A stretch of DNA of 54,726 bases from Alphaproteobacteria bacterium (GCA_016869555.1 VGDY01000008.1:1-54726); one strand, 5' to 3'; counted from the stretch's first letter, positions 27,353 through 36,633 are shown. Translations and numbers: made by a program. The notes: generated by a model not told the origin, from the letters alone.

Positions 27353-28855
27353 ATGTCCGATCACACAGAACAATTGGCAAGCGGCGAAGTATCCGCTGAG
27401 GATCGCTCGAAGTGGGACCGAGTTCGACATAGGTTGAAAACCGATCTCGGCGACGCGGTTTACAATTCCTGGTTCACGCGATTGGAGCTTGAACGCATTG
27501 ATGGCGGCGCGGTGCATCTGACGGTGCCCACCAAATTTCTCAAGAGTTGGGTGCAGTCGCACTACGCGCCGCGGATAAAGGCGCGAGTGGCGAGCGAATT
27601 CTCAAAAGTGGAACGCGTGGTCATCGACGTGCGCTCGCCCATGCGTAAACCTCGCTTGCGCGAGGACGGCCAGGATCATGGCGCGCCCAATGCGCCGCAC
27701 TTCGTCGCGCGCGCGGCCGCGTCATTCGCGCCAGCTCTCGAAGCGGCGAGCGAAGCCAATGGGAGGCGCGCGGTCCGCTCGGCTGCGGCGCGTCACGAGT
27801 CCGACGCATTCGTCGGCTCGCCGCTCGATCGCCGGCTGTGCTTCTCGACCTTTCTCGTCGGACCCTCAAACCAGCTCGCCTATGCGGCCGCCTGCCGCGT
27901 CGCGGCGGCGCGGGCCGGGGACCTTCCCATGTTCAACCCGCTCTATGCCCATGCGGCAGTCGGGCTCGGCAAGACGCATCTCCTGCAAGCGCTGGCGCAT
28001 GCGTCGAATGACAATCGCCGCCATACCATCTATCTGACGGCGGAACGCTTCATGAGCGGCTTCGTTTCTTCGCTGACCGCCCAGACCTCGTTGGCGTTCA
28101 AGGAGAAGCTGCGCGGCATCGACATGCTGATCATCGATGACGTGCAGTTCTTGCAGGGGAAGTCGATCCAACAGGAGTTCTGCCACACGCTGAATGCGTT
28201 GATTGACGCCGGCCGTCAGGTCGTGGTCGCCGCCGACCGGCCGCCGTCGGAGCTCGACACGCTCGACGAACGCGTGTTGTCGCGGTTCAACGGCGGCCTA
28301 TGCGTCGACATCGGACCGCTCGACGAGGCCTTGCGCGCCAAGATTCTCACCGCGCGCATCGCCGCCGCCAAGGAGTCGCAACCCAATTTCAATGTGCCGG
28401 CTGAAGTCATTTCCTGTGTCGCGCGCATGATCGTGTCCAACGGACGTGATTTAGAGGGCGCGGTCAATCGGCTGCTGGCTCACGCCACGCTGACCGGAGC
28501 GCCGCTGACTGTCGAAACCGCGGAAACAGCCATTCGCGATCTCGTGCGCGCGCAGGACCCAAAGCGCGTCAAGATCGACGATATCCAGAAGCTCGTGGCG
28601 AGCCATTACAATATTTCGCGCGCCGACATTCTATCGTCCCGGCGCACCGCCAACGTCGTGCGGCCGCGGCAGATCGCCATGTATTTGTCGAAAGTGCTGA
28701 CTCTGCGCTCATTGCCTGAGATTGGCCGTCGATTTGGCGGCCGCGATCACACGACCGTGCTCCATGCGGTGCGCAAGATTGAAGAACTCGCCGCCAAGGA
28801 CAAGGGGCTCGCCGAGGTCATCGAACTCCTCAAGCGGATATTGAGCGAGCAGTAA
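27353..28855 (+). CDS. dnaA: Chromosomal replication initiator DnaA
   Basis: The 500-residue AAA+ initiator opens oriC. Domain I is at residues about 20-85 ([21 protein letters not shown]), a variable linker runs to about 155, and the AAA+ core has Walker A in [16 protein letters not shown] and Walker B in [13 protein letters not shown]. The DNA-binding domain IV ends in the signature [18 protein letters not shown] (near residue 465-482). The ATG at 27353 gives the usual alphaproteobacterial start. dnaN does not follow; the next gene is on the other strand. Confidence 0.97.
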   Translation: MSDHTEQLASGEVSAEDRSKWDRVRHRLKTDLGDAVYNSWFTRLELERIDGGAVHLTVPTKFLKSWVQSHYAPRIKARVASEFSKVERVVIDVRSPMRKPRLREDGQDHGAPNAPHFVARAAASFAPALEAASEANGRRAVRSAAARHESDAFVGSPLDRRLCFSTFLVGPSNQLAYAAACRVAAARAGDLPMFNPLYAHAAVGLGKTHLLQALAHASNDNRRHTIYLTAERFMSGFVSSLTAQTSLAFKEKLRGIDMLIIDDVQFLQGKSIQQEFCHTLNALIDAGRQVVVAADRPPSELDTLDERVLSRFNGGLCVDIGPLDEALRAKILTARIAAAKESQPNFNVPAEVISCVARMIVSNGRDLEGAVNRLLAHATLTGAPLTVETAETAIRDLVRAQDPKRVKIDDIQKLVASHYNISRADILSSRRTANVVRPRQIAMYLSKVLTLRSLPEIGRRFGGRDHTTVLHAVRKIEELAAKDKGLAEVIELLKRILSEQ

Positions 28856-28889
28856 ACCGCGGGGCGCGCATCGGCGCGCCGGAATCGTC

Positions 28890-29975
28890 TCACCGTCCGG
28901 TCTTCACCGTCGTCCATAGTCGGGTGATCATTTTCTGACCCGCCTGATCGGGCGCAGTGACCGTAAACAGACGCCGCATCGTGGGATCGCTGGGGTAGAC
29001 CGAGGGATCGTTCGCCACCGCCTTGTCGATTAGCGGACGCGACGGCGCGACGCCATTGGCGAAATTGGTGGCGACGGAATTGCGCGCCGCAATGTCGGGA
29101 CGAAGCAGATAGTCGATGAAGAGATAGGCTTCGTCGAGATGCCGCGCATCCTTCGGAATCGCCAGATTGTCGAGCGAGAGGAGCGAACCCTCGTTCGGTA
29201 TCACATAGGCGATGTCGACGTCGGTTCCGGCCTCGCGGGCGCGATTGCGCGCCTGCAGACTGTCGCCTGACCAGCCAATCGCGAGGCAGACGTCGCCGTT
29301 CGCCAATGCGTTGATATATTCGGAGGAGTGAAATTTCTTCACATAGCGGCGCAGGCTCGTCAGAAGTTCGGCGGCGCGCTTGAGATCCTTGGGGTTCTTC
29401 GAATTGGGATCGAGCTTCAAATAATTGAGCGCGATCGCGAACATGTCTTCAGGGCTGTCCAGCATATAGACGCCACAGTCGGCGAGCTTCTTCAAAGACT
29501 CCGGCCGCAGAACCTGGTCCCAGCTCGTTATCGGCTTGCCGAGCCGCTGCTTGATCTTGGCGACGTCGTAGGCGACGCCCGTCGTGTACCACATGTAGTT
29601 GACGGCATGGCGGTTGCCCGGATCGAAACGCGCCAGCCGATTGTCGATCTCAGGCCATATGTTGCGCGCGTTGACGAGCTTGCTCCGGTCGATCGGCTGC
29701 AGCACGCCCGCTGCGATTTCCCGCTGCAGGAACGTCGCCGAGGGCACGACGACGTCGTAGCCGGTGTCGCCGGCCAGAAGCCGCGCCTCGAGCATCTCGT
29801 TCGAATCATAGGTGTCATAAACGACCTTGACGCCCGTCTCCCGGGTAAAGTCTTCGAGCACGCTCGGATCGACGTAATCGCTCCAATTGAAAACATTGAC
29901 GACACGCTCGCCGCCCAGGGCGGTCGGGGTTGTGGCGAGAAGCGCGAGGAAGCATGCGAGGAGAAGCCGTTTCAT
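28890..29975 (-). CDS. Extracellular solute-binding protein, putrescine/spermidine type
   Basis: The 361-residue protein has a signal peptide (MKRLLLACFLALLATTPTALG) and the PotD/PotF fold. Visible elements are VVNVFNWSDYVDPSVLEDFTRE after cleavage, YDVVVPSATFLQREI, YMWYTTGVAYD, and ALANGDVCLAIGWSGDS. It would deliver polyamines to an ABC transporter, yet no permease or ATPase gene is near, so it is an orphan or has a separate role. The ATG at 29975 begins the signal peptide. It converges on dnaA. Confidence 0.9.
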   Translation of the reverse strand: MKRLLLACFLALLATTPTALGGERVVNVFNWSDYVDPSVLEDFTRETGVKVVYDTYDSNEMLEARLLAGDTGYDVVVPSATFLQREIAAGVLQPIDRSKLVNARNIWPEIDNRLARFDPGNRHAVNYMWYTTGVAYDVAKIKQRLGKPITSWDQVLRPESLKKLADCGVYMLDSPEDMFAIALNYLKLDPNSKNPKDLKRAAELLTSLRRYVKKFHSSEYINALANGDVCLAIGWSGDSLQARNRAREAGTDVDIAYVIPNEGSLLSLDNLAIPKDARHLDEAYLFIDYLLRPDIAARNSVATNFANGVAPSRPLIDKAVANDPSVYPSDPTMRRLFTVTAPDQAGQKMITRLWTTVKTGR

Positions 29976-30076
29976 GCGACAAGCCGTGTGGTTGATCGAT
30001 CGAGCGAACCTATCATGGTTGCGCGCGCTTTGGCGACGCGCCAATCTGGGCTGAGGACAGGCCCGCTGGGATCAAC

Positions 30077-30550
30077 ATGACGGCTTTTTCCGCGGAACGC
30101 GCGACGGCGCTCGAAACTCGTCCCGACGCTACGAAACGCGTGGCGCGCGGCGCAAGGCGCTATCTTCAGGCCTGCGGCTTCTCGGTGGTTTGCGAAGCGC
30201 CCTTGCCGAACGGGCGGCGCGCCGATCTCGTCGCGCTGGCGCCCGACGGCGGCCTGCGAATCATCGAGGTCAAGTCGAGTTACGCCGATTTTCGCGCCGA
30301 TCTCAAATGGCCGCAGTATCGCGGCTTTTGTGACAGATTCTATTTCGCGATCCCCGCATCGCTCGATCCAGAATCATTTCCGCAGGACGCCGGGCTGATC
30401 ATTGCCGACGCGCATGGGGCGCTGCTCGCGCGTGAGGCCCCGGCTTTGCCGCTCGCGCCGGCGCGGCGACGCGCGATGCTGTTACGCTTCGCGGCGGTGG
30501 CGGCGAACCGCTACTGCATGCTGGCCTTCGGCGACCGGCTAGCGGACTGA
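30077..30550 (+). CDS. mmcB: MmcB-family DNA repair protein
   Basis: The 157-residue protein resembles MmcB, an alphaproteobacterial PD-(D/E)xK nuclease-like protein induced by DNA damage. The motif residues are visible in RRADLVALAPDG followed by LRIIEVKSSYADFRADLKW (near residue 55-80), then QYRGFCDRFYFAIP. The gene stands alone between the solute-binding gene (divergent) and the regA gene (convergent, 8 bp). Confidence 0.88.
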   Translation: MTAFSAERATALETRPDATKRVARGARRYLQACGFSVVCEAPLPNGRRADLVALAPDGGLRIIEVKSSYADFRADLKWPQYRGFCDRFYFAIPASLDPESFPQDAGLIIADAHGALLAREAPALPLAPARRRAMLLRFAAVAANRYCMLAFGDRLAD

Positions 30551-30558
30551 ATCCCGGG

Positions 30559-31161
30559 TTACCGGGGCGCCCGTTTGGCGAGAATCCGTTGCAGGGTGCG
30601 GCGATGCATATTGAGCCGCCGCGCGGTCTCCGAAACATTGCGGTCGCAGGACTCGAACACGCGCTGAATATGCTCCCAGCGGACTCGGTCGGCCGACATG
30701 GGATTTTCCTGCGCGTCGGGCTTCTCGATCTGGGTCGCCATCAGCGCGTGATAGATTTCGTCGGCGTCGGCGGGCTTCGCCAAATAATCGAAAGCGCCGA
30801 GCTTAACTGCGGTGACAGCGGTGGCGATGTTGCCGTAGCCAGTGAGAATGATGCCGCGCGCGTCGGGTCGCGAGGCCTTGAGCTTCGATATGACGTCGAG
30901 GCCGTTGCCGTCGTTGAGCCGCATGTCGATGATGGCGAAAGCCGGCGGGCTCGACTCAAGCGCTGCGAGACCTTCGGCGACTGTTTCGCAGGGCGTCACG
31001 ACGAATCCCCGCGCCTCCATCGCGCGGGTCAGCCTGCCGAGAAACGGCTTGTCGTCATCCAGAATGAGCAATGAACGATCCTGCGGCAGAGCTGCAATTT
31101 GCTCAGCCTCTGAAACGCCTTCCCGATCCGACTTAAATTCTTCGGCCGACATCGCGCGCAT
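30559..31161 (-). CDS. regA: Response regulator, ActR/RegA/PrrA family
   Basis: The 200-residue regulator has a receiver domain (residues about 30-145: LLILDDDKPF with the acidic pocket, phospho-acceptor Asp in AIIDMRLNDGNGL, ILTGYGNIATAV, and Lys in YLAKPADADEI) and a C-terminal Fis-type helix-turn-helix (NVSETARRLNMHRRTLQRIL). This is the RegA form, which controls respiratory, carbon- and nitrogen-fixation genes in response to redox state. The regB-type kinase lies directly upstream, with 49 bp between them. ATGs at 31161 and 31152 are both possible starts. Confidence 0.94.
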   Translation of the reverse strand: MRAMSAEEFKSDREGVSEAEQIAALPQDRSLLILDDDKPFLGRLTRAMEARGFVVTPCETVAEGLAALESSPPAFAIIDMRLNDGNGLDVISKLKASRPDARGIILTGYGNIATAVTAVKLGAFDYLAKPADADEIYHALMATQIEKPDAQENPMSADRVRWEHIQRVFESCDRNVSETARRLNMHRRTLQRILAKRAPR

Positions 31162-31210
31162 CCACCCCTGATTTTGGTCAAATCTAGCTTATTGGCGGCG
31201 TTGCGTCGAT

Positions 31211-32554
31211 CTATTTGTCCTTTTCGGCGAGCTTCGTCCGGGCGGCGGCGGGTTCGAGCGCCTCTCGCGGCCAAGTGATCTTGACGACGGCTCCGGTTCT
31301 TGGCGGCGAAACATTCGTTGTTTCGACGATCGCGCCCGAGCGCTCCAGGAGCGTCTTGGCGATGAAGAGACCGAGCCCCAGCCCAGAGTCGGGATCGTTT
31401 TTCGTGCGCCGTTCCGTCGGCCTGCCTCTGAGATAAGGGTCGCCGAGCCGGTCCAGAATGTCGGGAGAAAAGCCGGGTCCGTCGTCCTGGATCGATATCG
31501 TGACATAGCTTGGACTCCACCAAGCGTCGATTTTTACCCGCGAATTGGCGAAGTCCATGGCGTTTTCGACAAGGTTGCCAAGACCGTAAAGAATGGCTGG
31601 ATTGCGCGCGAGCACTGGCGCGTCAGTCGGTCCGTTTTTCGAAATCTCGACCTCGACGCCGCTCTCGCTCTGCGGCTCGACGACTTCCTGGATCAGCGTG
31701 TCGATCGAGAGCAGATTCATGACGCTGCTCTGATCCGTCGCGCCAAGCGAGGCGAGCTTACCCAGGATTTCCCGGCAACGCGCCGCCTCCTGCGCGAGCA
31801 GCGCAAGATCGTCACGCAGCGCCGGCCCGTTCTCCGGCGCCGACTTCAGCAATTCTTTGGTGATCAGCGTGATCGTCGCGAGCGGCGTGCCGAGTTCATG
31901 CGCCGCCGCGGCGGCGAGGCCGTCGAGCTGCGAGAGATGCTGCTCGCGCTCGAGCACCAGCTCCGTCGCAGCGAGCGCATCCGCCAACAGTCGCGCCTCG
32001 TCGGACACCCGAGCGGCGTAAATGCCGATGAACACCGCGCTGAGCGCCAGAGCCGCCCAAATTCCGGTGCGGTAGAGGAGCGGAAAGACCAGCTTTTCGT
32101 TGGGATACCAGGGCAGCGGGTAATATTCGACGGCAAGCACCGTGGCGACCGCGATCATGACGATGCCGAGCAGCAGCGTCAGATTGCTCGGGAGCGACAC
32201 CGACGAGATGATCACCGGCGTCAGGAACAGCATCGCGAAACTGTTCGTCAGCCCTCCGGTGAGATAGAGCAGAAATCCGAGCTGGATGATGTCGTAGCCG
32301 AGAAGCACGGCGGCCTCGACGTCGCCGAGGCGGAAACTGCGCGGCGTGCCATAGCGCATGCCGACGTTGAGAGTCGCGGACGCAGCAATGAAGACGAAGC
32401 AGAGGCCGACGGGAAAATCAAATCCGAGGATGAAATAGACGCCGAGACAGGCCGCCGTCTGGCCGGTGATCGCCACCCAGCGCAGCACGAGCAGCGTCTC
32501 CATGCGCAGGCGCCGGGCGTCATATTCATATTCGAGAGTCGCCATTTCGGTCAT
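31211..32554 (-). CDS. regB: Redox-sensing histidine kinase, ActS/RegB/PrrB family
   Basis: The 447-residue inner-membrane kinase has six hydrophobic segments in its first 190 residues, the phospho-acceptor motif AAAHELGTPLATI (His near 217) and the ATPase motifs NLVENAMDFA, DDGPGFS and GLGLGLFIAKTLL. The redox-type cysteine in EAARCREILGKL is kept. The quinone-sensing heptad, normally GGxxNPF, reads GGLTNSF here, so Pro is Ser. It phosphorylates the RegA-type regulator encoded next. A start at the second ATG (32545) fits the AGGA site equally well. Confidence 0.93.
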   Translation of the reverse strand: MTEMATLEYEYDARRLRMETLLVLRWVAITGQTAACLGVYFILGFDFPVGLCFVFIAASATLNVGMRYGTPRSFRLGDVEAAVLLGYDIIQLGFLLYLTGGLTNSFAMLFLTPVIISSVSLPSNLTLLLGIVMIAVATVLAVEYYPLPWYPNEKLVFPLLYRTGIWAALALSAVFIGIYAARVSDEARLLADALAATELVLEREQHLSQLDGLAAAAAHELGTPLATITLITKELLKSAPENGPALRDDLALLAQEAARCREILGKLASLGATDQSSVMNLLSIDTLIQEVVEPQSESGVEVEISKNGPTDAPVLARNPAILYGLGNLVENAMDFANSRVKIDAWWSPSYVTISIQDDGPGFSPDILDRLGDPYLRGRPTERRTKNDPDSGLGLGLFIAKTLLERSGAIVETTNVSPPRTGAVVKITWPREALEPAAARTKLAEKDK

Positions 32555-32579
32555 TCCTAGCGAAGCATTCTATCGCCTA

Positions 32580-33422
32580 TCACAATCCGACGCCGCGCGA
32601 TGCGCGCCAGATGCGCCATTGTCGGCGCAGCGGCGAGGGGTCGCGGGCCGGGCGTTCGGAAGCGTAATCATCGCTTCGCGCCAGCCGCTCCAAATAGAGG
32701 GGAGTTGTCGCCGCCGGAAGCAGGGCGGCGTGAGCGGGGCCGAGATCAAGGGCCAGACGGCGCGCTTCGTCGTAGCGAGACTGCGCCAGCCGACATAACT
32801 CCTTTACCATGGGGCGAAGCTGTTCGCGCTCGCTCGCCTTGTCGCCGTCGCTCGCGAACGCGTCGTCCGGCAGAAATTTCCTCTGACCGGAATATTGGGC
32901 GATCGCGCGCGCAATTCGCGTCAGGCCGAGCGCGACGCCCGCCTCGTCGAAAGCGCGCGCCGACGGCGCCTTAAGATCTGCGCCGAGAAGCTGAGCGGCC
33001 CAGCGGATCGGGGCCGAAGCCGTGGCGCGGCAATAGTCTTCTAGCGCCGACCAGCTCGGCATCCGATCGTCATAGAGATCAAAGACATGCGCTTCCGCTA
33101 GTGCGATCAATTCATCACGGGGCAGGGCGAAGCGCTCGATCGTGTCGATGAGCGCGTCGGCGATGGGATTGGCGCGCGCGCCTTCGCCGGGCGCGGCGGC
33201 AGCCTCCAGCGCGTCGATCCACCATTGCAGCCGCATCTCGCCCAGCAGCGGTTGCGTGACCTTGCCGCTCACGTCGGCGGCTTCCTGGGCGAAGGCGTAG
33301 AGCGCGTGAATATGTTTGCGCGCCTCTCGCGGCGCGAAGAGACAGGCGAGCCACAGGTCGCGGTCGTGCGTCCGCAGCAGCTCTTCGCACTGCGCGTAAT
33401 GCTCTTCTATGGCGGCTGTCAT
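32580..33422 (-). CDS. Squalene/phytoene synthase family protein, NDUFAF6-like
   Basis: The 280-residue protein has the all-alpha squalene/phytoene synthase fold (YAFAQEAADVSGKVTQPLLGEMRLQWW and VFDLYDDRMPSW). The two Asp-rich catalytic motifs of true synthases are weak or absent: no DXXXD is seen at the first site. It is probably not a terpene enzyme but a relative of NDUFAF6, a complex I assembly factor. The Mth938-domain gene (NDUFAF3-like) sits 1 bp upstream, followed by secF and secD. A link with complex I assembly is by analogy with the mitochondrial proteins. Confidence 0.85.
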   Translation of the reverse strand: MTAAIEEHYAQCEELLRTHDRDLWLACLFAPREARKHIHALYAFAQEAADVSGKVTQPLLGEMRLQWWIDALEAAAAPGEGARANPIADALIDTIERFALPRDELIALAEAHVFDLYDDRMPSWSALEDYCRATASAPIRWAAQLLGADLKAPSARAFDEAGVALGLTRIARAIAQYSGQRKFLPDDAFASDGDKASEREQLRPMVKELCRLAQSRYDEARRLALDLGPAHAALLPAATTPLYLERLARSDDYASERPARDPSPLRRQWRIWRASRGVGL

Positions 33423-33423
33423 G

Positions 33424-33801
33424 TCACACGGCGATCAGTAGCGCGCCGACGCGGCGATCCTCGTCGACGAGGATATTGTATGTGCGCACCGCGGCGCCGG
33501 TCGCCATCGCCTCGCAGCCGATGCCCGCCTCGCGCAGCCGGGCGCGCACGCCCGCGGCGAGCGGCAGCAGTTCCTGTCCGGTTCCGACGACGAAGACGTC
33601 GAGGCCACCGCTTTCAGATAGCGCGCGGTCGATCATCGCTTCATCGATTTCAGCGGCGCTCGACAGCGGCACGGCGCGCACGCCGGAGGGTAGGGCGAGA
33701 ATGGAGCCCTTGTGGGACATATCGGCGAAACGAAAGCCGCCGCGGCCATAGTCGTCGATCCTGTGGCGGCCTGCGACATAGCCGCCGTCACGAACGGTCA
33801 A
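33424..33801 (-). CDS. Mth938-like domain protein (DUF498), NDUFAF3-like
   Basis: The 125-residue protein matches the Mth938/NDUFAF3 family: GGYVAGRHRIDDYGRGGFRFADMSHKGS is broken by no gap, then DVFVVGTGQELLPL and GCEAMATGAAVRTYNILVDEDR (residues near 95-118). In mitochondria NDUFAF3 helps to build complex I; bacterial members are uncharacterised. The start overlaps the secF stop (ATGA) and the next gene begins 1 bp after its stop, so it is read with secF and the NDUFAF6-like gene. Confidence 0.88.
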   Translation of the reverse strand: MTVRDGGYVAGRHRIDDYGRGGFRFADMSHKGSILALPSGVRAVPLSSAAEIDEAMIDRALSESGGLDVFVVGTGQELLPLAAGVRARLREAGIGCEAMATGAAVRTYNILVDEDRRVGALLIAV

Positions 33802-34877
33802 GCCGGCCTCGTCTTCGCCCGCTTTCCGGCCGGCTTCCGCGCGGGCTTGGGCGTCTTTTCGGCGGCTTCGGGCGGCGCCGTCGGCGCGGCGACGGGCGTC
33901 TCGGCGTCGTCGTCATCCGCCGATACGGCGGTTTCGGTCTTGCGCTCGGTCTCGCGCTTCTGCGACGCAGCCTTATCGGCGTCTTCATTGCGCAGGCCGA
34001 GATAGATCAGCATCGGCGAACAGATGAAGATCGAGGAATAGGTGGCGACGAAAATGCCCCAGATCATCGCGATCGAAAAGGAGCGGATCACCTGGCCGCC
34101 GAATGCGACGAGCGCGAAGAGGGCGAGCATCACCGTCGTCGCGGTCATGATCGTGCGCGGCAAGACGGCGTTGATCGACATGTCGACCATCTGCGCCGTC
34201 GCCATTTTCTTGTATTTCCGCATATTCTCGCGAATGCGGTCGAGCACCACCACCGTCTCGTTCAAGGAATAGCCGACGATGGTCAAAATCGCGGCGATCG
34301 AGGTGGTGTTGAATTCGAGCTGGGTGATCGAGAAGAAGCCGACGGTGAGCAGCAGATCGTGCATCGTCGCGATCACCGCGCCGATCGCGAATTGCCATTC
34401 GAAGCGAAACCACAGATAGCTCAGCACCGCGATGATCGAGAGCACGACGCCGAGCGTTCCCGACTGCACCAATTCATTCGAAACGCGCGGGCCGACGACT
34501 TCGACGCGACGCAGATCGTAATAGGCGCTGACAGCGTCGCGCACCCGTTCGACCGCCGCCTGCTGGGCGACGTCGCCGCCCGGCTGCAGGCCGAAGCGCA
34601 AGGTCGCGTCGGCCGGATTGCCGAACGCCTGCACCTCGATGTCGCCGAGATGGAGGCTTTCGCCCATCGTGCGCAGCGTGCCGACTTCCGCGGCGCCCGA
34701 CTTCGCCCGCAATTCGATCACCGTGCCGCCGGCGAAGTCGATGCCGAAATTCATGCCCTTGAAGACGAAGAGGGCGACGGCGATCAGCGACAGCAGCGCC
34801 GAGAAGGGATAGCTCACGCGGCGGAACCGCATGAACGGGAATTTGGTGTTCTCCGGGGCGAGGCGCAGAAGTTTCAT
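33798..34877 (-). CDS. secF: Protein translocase subunit SecF
   Basis: The 359-residue inner-membrane protein works with SecD to pull exported proteins out of the Sec channel using the proton gradient. The first helix is followed by the family motif FGIDFAGGTVIEL (near 47-59), then the periplasmic domain and five more membrane helices with VGYSLNETVVVLDRIREN. The last 45 or so residues are a charged, Ala/Pro-rich cytoplasmic tail not found in E. coli SecF. Thirteen bp separate it from secD. Confidence 0.95.
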   Translation of the reverse strand: MKLLRLAPENTKFPFMRFRRVSYPFSALLSLIAVALFVFKGMNFGIDFAGGTVIELRAKSGAAEVGTLRTMGESLHLGDIEVQAFGNPADATLRFGLQPGGDVAQQAAVERVRDAVSAYYDLRRVEVVGPRVSNELVQSGTLGVVLSIIAVLSYLWFRFEWQFAIGAVIATMHDLLLTVGFFSITQLEFNTTSIAAILTIVGYSLNETVVVLDRIRENMRKYKKMATAQMVDMSINAVLPRTIMTATTVMLALFALVAFGGQVIRSFSIAMIWGIFVATYSSIFICSPMLIYLGLRNEDADKAASQKRETERKTETAVSADDDDAETPVAAPTAPPEAAEKTPKPARKPAGKRAKTRPA

Positions 34878-34890
34878 AAAGGTCGCCCCT

Positions 34891-36483
34891 TCAGATCGGC
34901 AGTTTCGTCGGCCGCGCGTAATGATACCAGACGGCGATCATCATGCGCGTCATGGTCACCGCGGTGACGATGGTCGTCAGAATGCCGAGCGCCAGCGAAA
35001 CGGCGAAGCCGCGCACCGGTCCCGAACCAAGAAAATACAGGATCGCCGCCGCGACGAACATGGTGACGTTCGAGTCGACGATGGTCGCGAAGGCGCGGGT
35101 GAAGCCTGCGTCGAGCGAGGCGAGGATCGAGCGCCCGGCGTGATTTTCCTCGCGGATGCGTTCGTAGATCAGCACGTTCGAATCGACCGCCATGCCGATC
35201 GTCAGCACGATGCCGGCGATGCCCGGAAGCGTCAGCGTCGCCCCGAGCAGCACGAGGCCGGCGAAAATGAAGGCGATATGCACGAACAGCGCGAGATTGG
35301 CGAAGACGCCGAAGACGCCGTAGGTGACGAGCATATAGATCACGACGAGGCCGGCGCCGACGTAAGCGGCGCGCTTTCCGGCGTCGATCGAATCCTGGCC
35401 GAGGCCGGGGCCGACGGTGCGCTCCTCGACGATATTGAGCTTGGCCGGCAACGCGCCGGCGCGCAGCAGGATCGCGAGATTATTCGCCTGTTCGACAGTG
35501 AAGCGTCCCGAAATCTGGCCCGAGCCGCCGGTGATGGGGGTCAGGATTCGCGGCGCGGAAATCACCTTATTGTCGAGCACGATCGCAAAGAGCCGTCCGA
35601 CGTTCTTGGAGGTGACTTCGCCGAAGGACTGGGCGCCGCGAATATTGAAGCGGAAATTGACGACCGGCTCGCCGCTTCTTTGCTGGTCGAAGCCGGGTTG
35701 TGCGTCGGTGAGGTCCTCTCCCTTGACCATCACCTGCTTTTCAACCGCGATCTTGCCTTCCTGCTCGACCTGATCGAGTTCCTCGGTTTCCGACGGATTC
35801 TGGCCCGGTTCGGCGACGAGGCGGAACTCGAGTTTGGCGGTCTTGCCGAGAATTTCCTTGAGCGTTTCCGGGTCCTGGAGGCCCGGCACCTGCACCAGCA
35901 CGCGGTCGTCGCCCTGCCGCTGGATGCTGGGTTCGCGCGTGCCGAGCGCATCGACGCGCCGACGAATGACTTCGATCGACTGCTCGACCGCCTTGCGCGA
36001 TTTATCCGTAATCCCGGCGTCGGTAATGGTCACCCGGATGACGCCGTCAGGCGACGTCTCGATGTCGAGCGGCGACGGGCCGCCCATCAGAGCGCTGCTG
36101 AAGCCGTTGCGCAGCTGGCGCAGCTTGGGAAGAATTTTCTCGCGGTCGGCTTCGTCCGCCACGCGCACCTGGACGCCGCGCGTGGTCGTCCCGATGCCGC
36201 CGGTGATCGCCACCTTCTCCTCTCGGAGAATGCGCCGGACGTCGTCGCGCAGATTCTTGATCTGCGTGGCGATGAGGTCCGCCTGATCGACTTCCAGCAT
36301 CACATGCGAGCCGCCCTGCAAATCGAGGCCGAGCACGATGGTCGGCGGAACAAGCCAGGAGGGCAGCCGCGATTTCAGCTCTTCATAGTGGGACGCCGAC
36401 AACATGCTCGGCGCGACGATGAGCACCGCGGCGAGTGTCATCGCGACAATGGCGAAAAATTTCCAGGTCGAGAATCGCAGCAT
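34891..36483 (-). CDS. secD: Protein translocase subunit SecD
   Basis: The 530-residue partner of SecF has the first membrane helix, the motif LGLDLQGGSHVMLEV (near residue 50-64), the large periplasmic P1 domain and five C-terminal membrane helices with GLVVIYMLV and TIGMAVDSNVLIYERIREE. The ATG at 36483 begins just before the first helix; an open frame 16 codons longer runs through a hairpin and was rejected. The order yajC-secD-secF is the usual one. Confidence 0.96.
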   Translation of the reverse strand: MLRFSTWKFFAIVAMTLAAVLIVAPSMLSASHYEELKSRLPSWLVPPTIVLGLDLQGGSHVMLEVDQADLIATQIKNLRDDVRRILREEKVAITGGIGTTTRGVQVRVADEADREKILPKLRQLRNGFSSALMGGPSPLDIETSPDGVIRVTITDAGITDKSRKAVEQSIEVIRRRVDALGTREPSIQRQGDDRVLVQVPGLQDPETLKEILGKTAKLEFRLVAEPGQNPSETEELDQVEQEGKIAVEKQVMVKGEDLTDAQPGFDQQRSGEPVVNFRFNIRGAQSFGEVTSKNVGRLFAIVLDNKVISAPRILTPITGGSGQISGRFTVEQANNLAILLRAGALPAKLNIVEERTVGPGLGQDSIDAGKRAAYVGAGLVVIYMLVTYGVFGVFANLALFVHIAFIFAGLVLLGATLTLPGIAGIVLTIGMAVDSNVLIYERIREENHAGRSILASLDAGFTRAFATIVDSNVTMFVAAAILYFLGSGPVRGFAVSLALGILTTIVTAVTMTRMMIAVWYHYARPTKLPI

Positions 36484-36507
36484 CGTCCTGCTATCGGCTA
36501 GACCACG

Positions 36508-36537
36508 CTGCATTTGGGCGGAATCGCCCAAATGCAG
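36508..36537 (-). repeat. Perfect 13-bp hairpin in the secD leader
   Basis: CTGCATTTGGGCG (36508-36520) and CGCCCAAATGCAG (36525-36537) pair without mismatch around a 4-nt loop. It lies 24 bp upstream of the secD start, between yajC and secD, and has no T-tract. It could stabilise or process the yajC-secD message, or belong to the neighbouring intergenic repeat. Confidence 0.6.
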
Positions 36538-36561
36538 ACAACGTGATCGATTCCAAAAGTT

Positions 36562-36614
36562 TAGAGTGCGCTTTGCGCGAAAAACCGGTTCCCACTTTTT
36601 CGTAACGCGCTCTA
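36562..36614. repeat. Rhizobial-type palindromic intergenic element
   Basis: The 53-bp element is bounded by TAGAGTGCG and CGCGCTCTA and has the core AAAAACCGGTTCCCACTTTT. It resembles short palindromic repeats that are present in many copies in rhizobial genomes, with the recurring form AAAACCG-x-TTCxCACTTTT between GCGCTCTA ends. Only one copy was noticed in this window. It is non-coding, and transcription from yajC to secD would read through it. Confidence 0.65.
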
Positions 36615-36633
36615 GGGGATCGAAAGGACGGCG

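Noticed and set aside
34831-36501. 556-codon plus-strand frame opposite secD
   Set aside because: Shadow of secD; low-complexity Asp/Arg/Gly composition.
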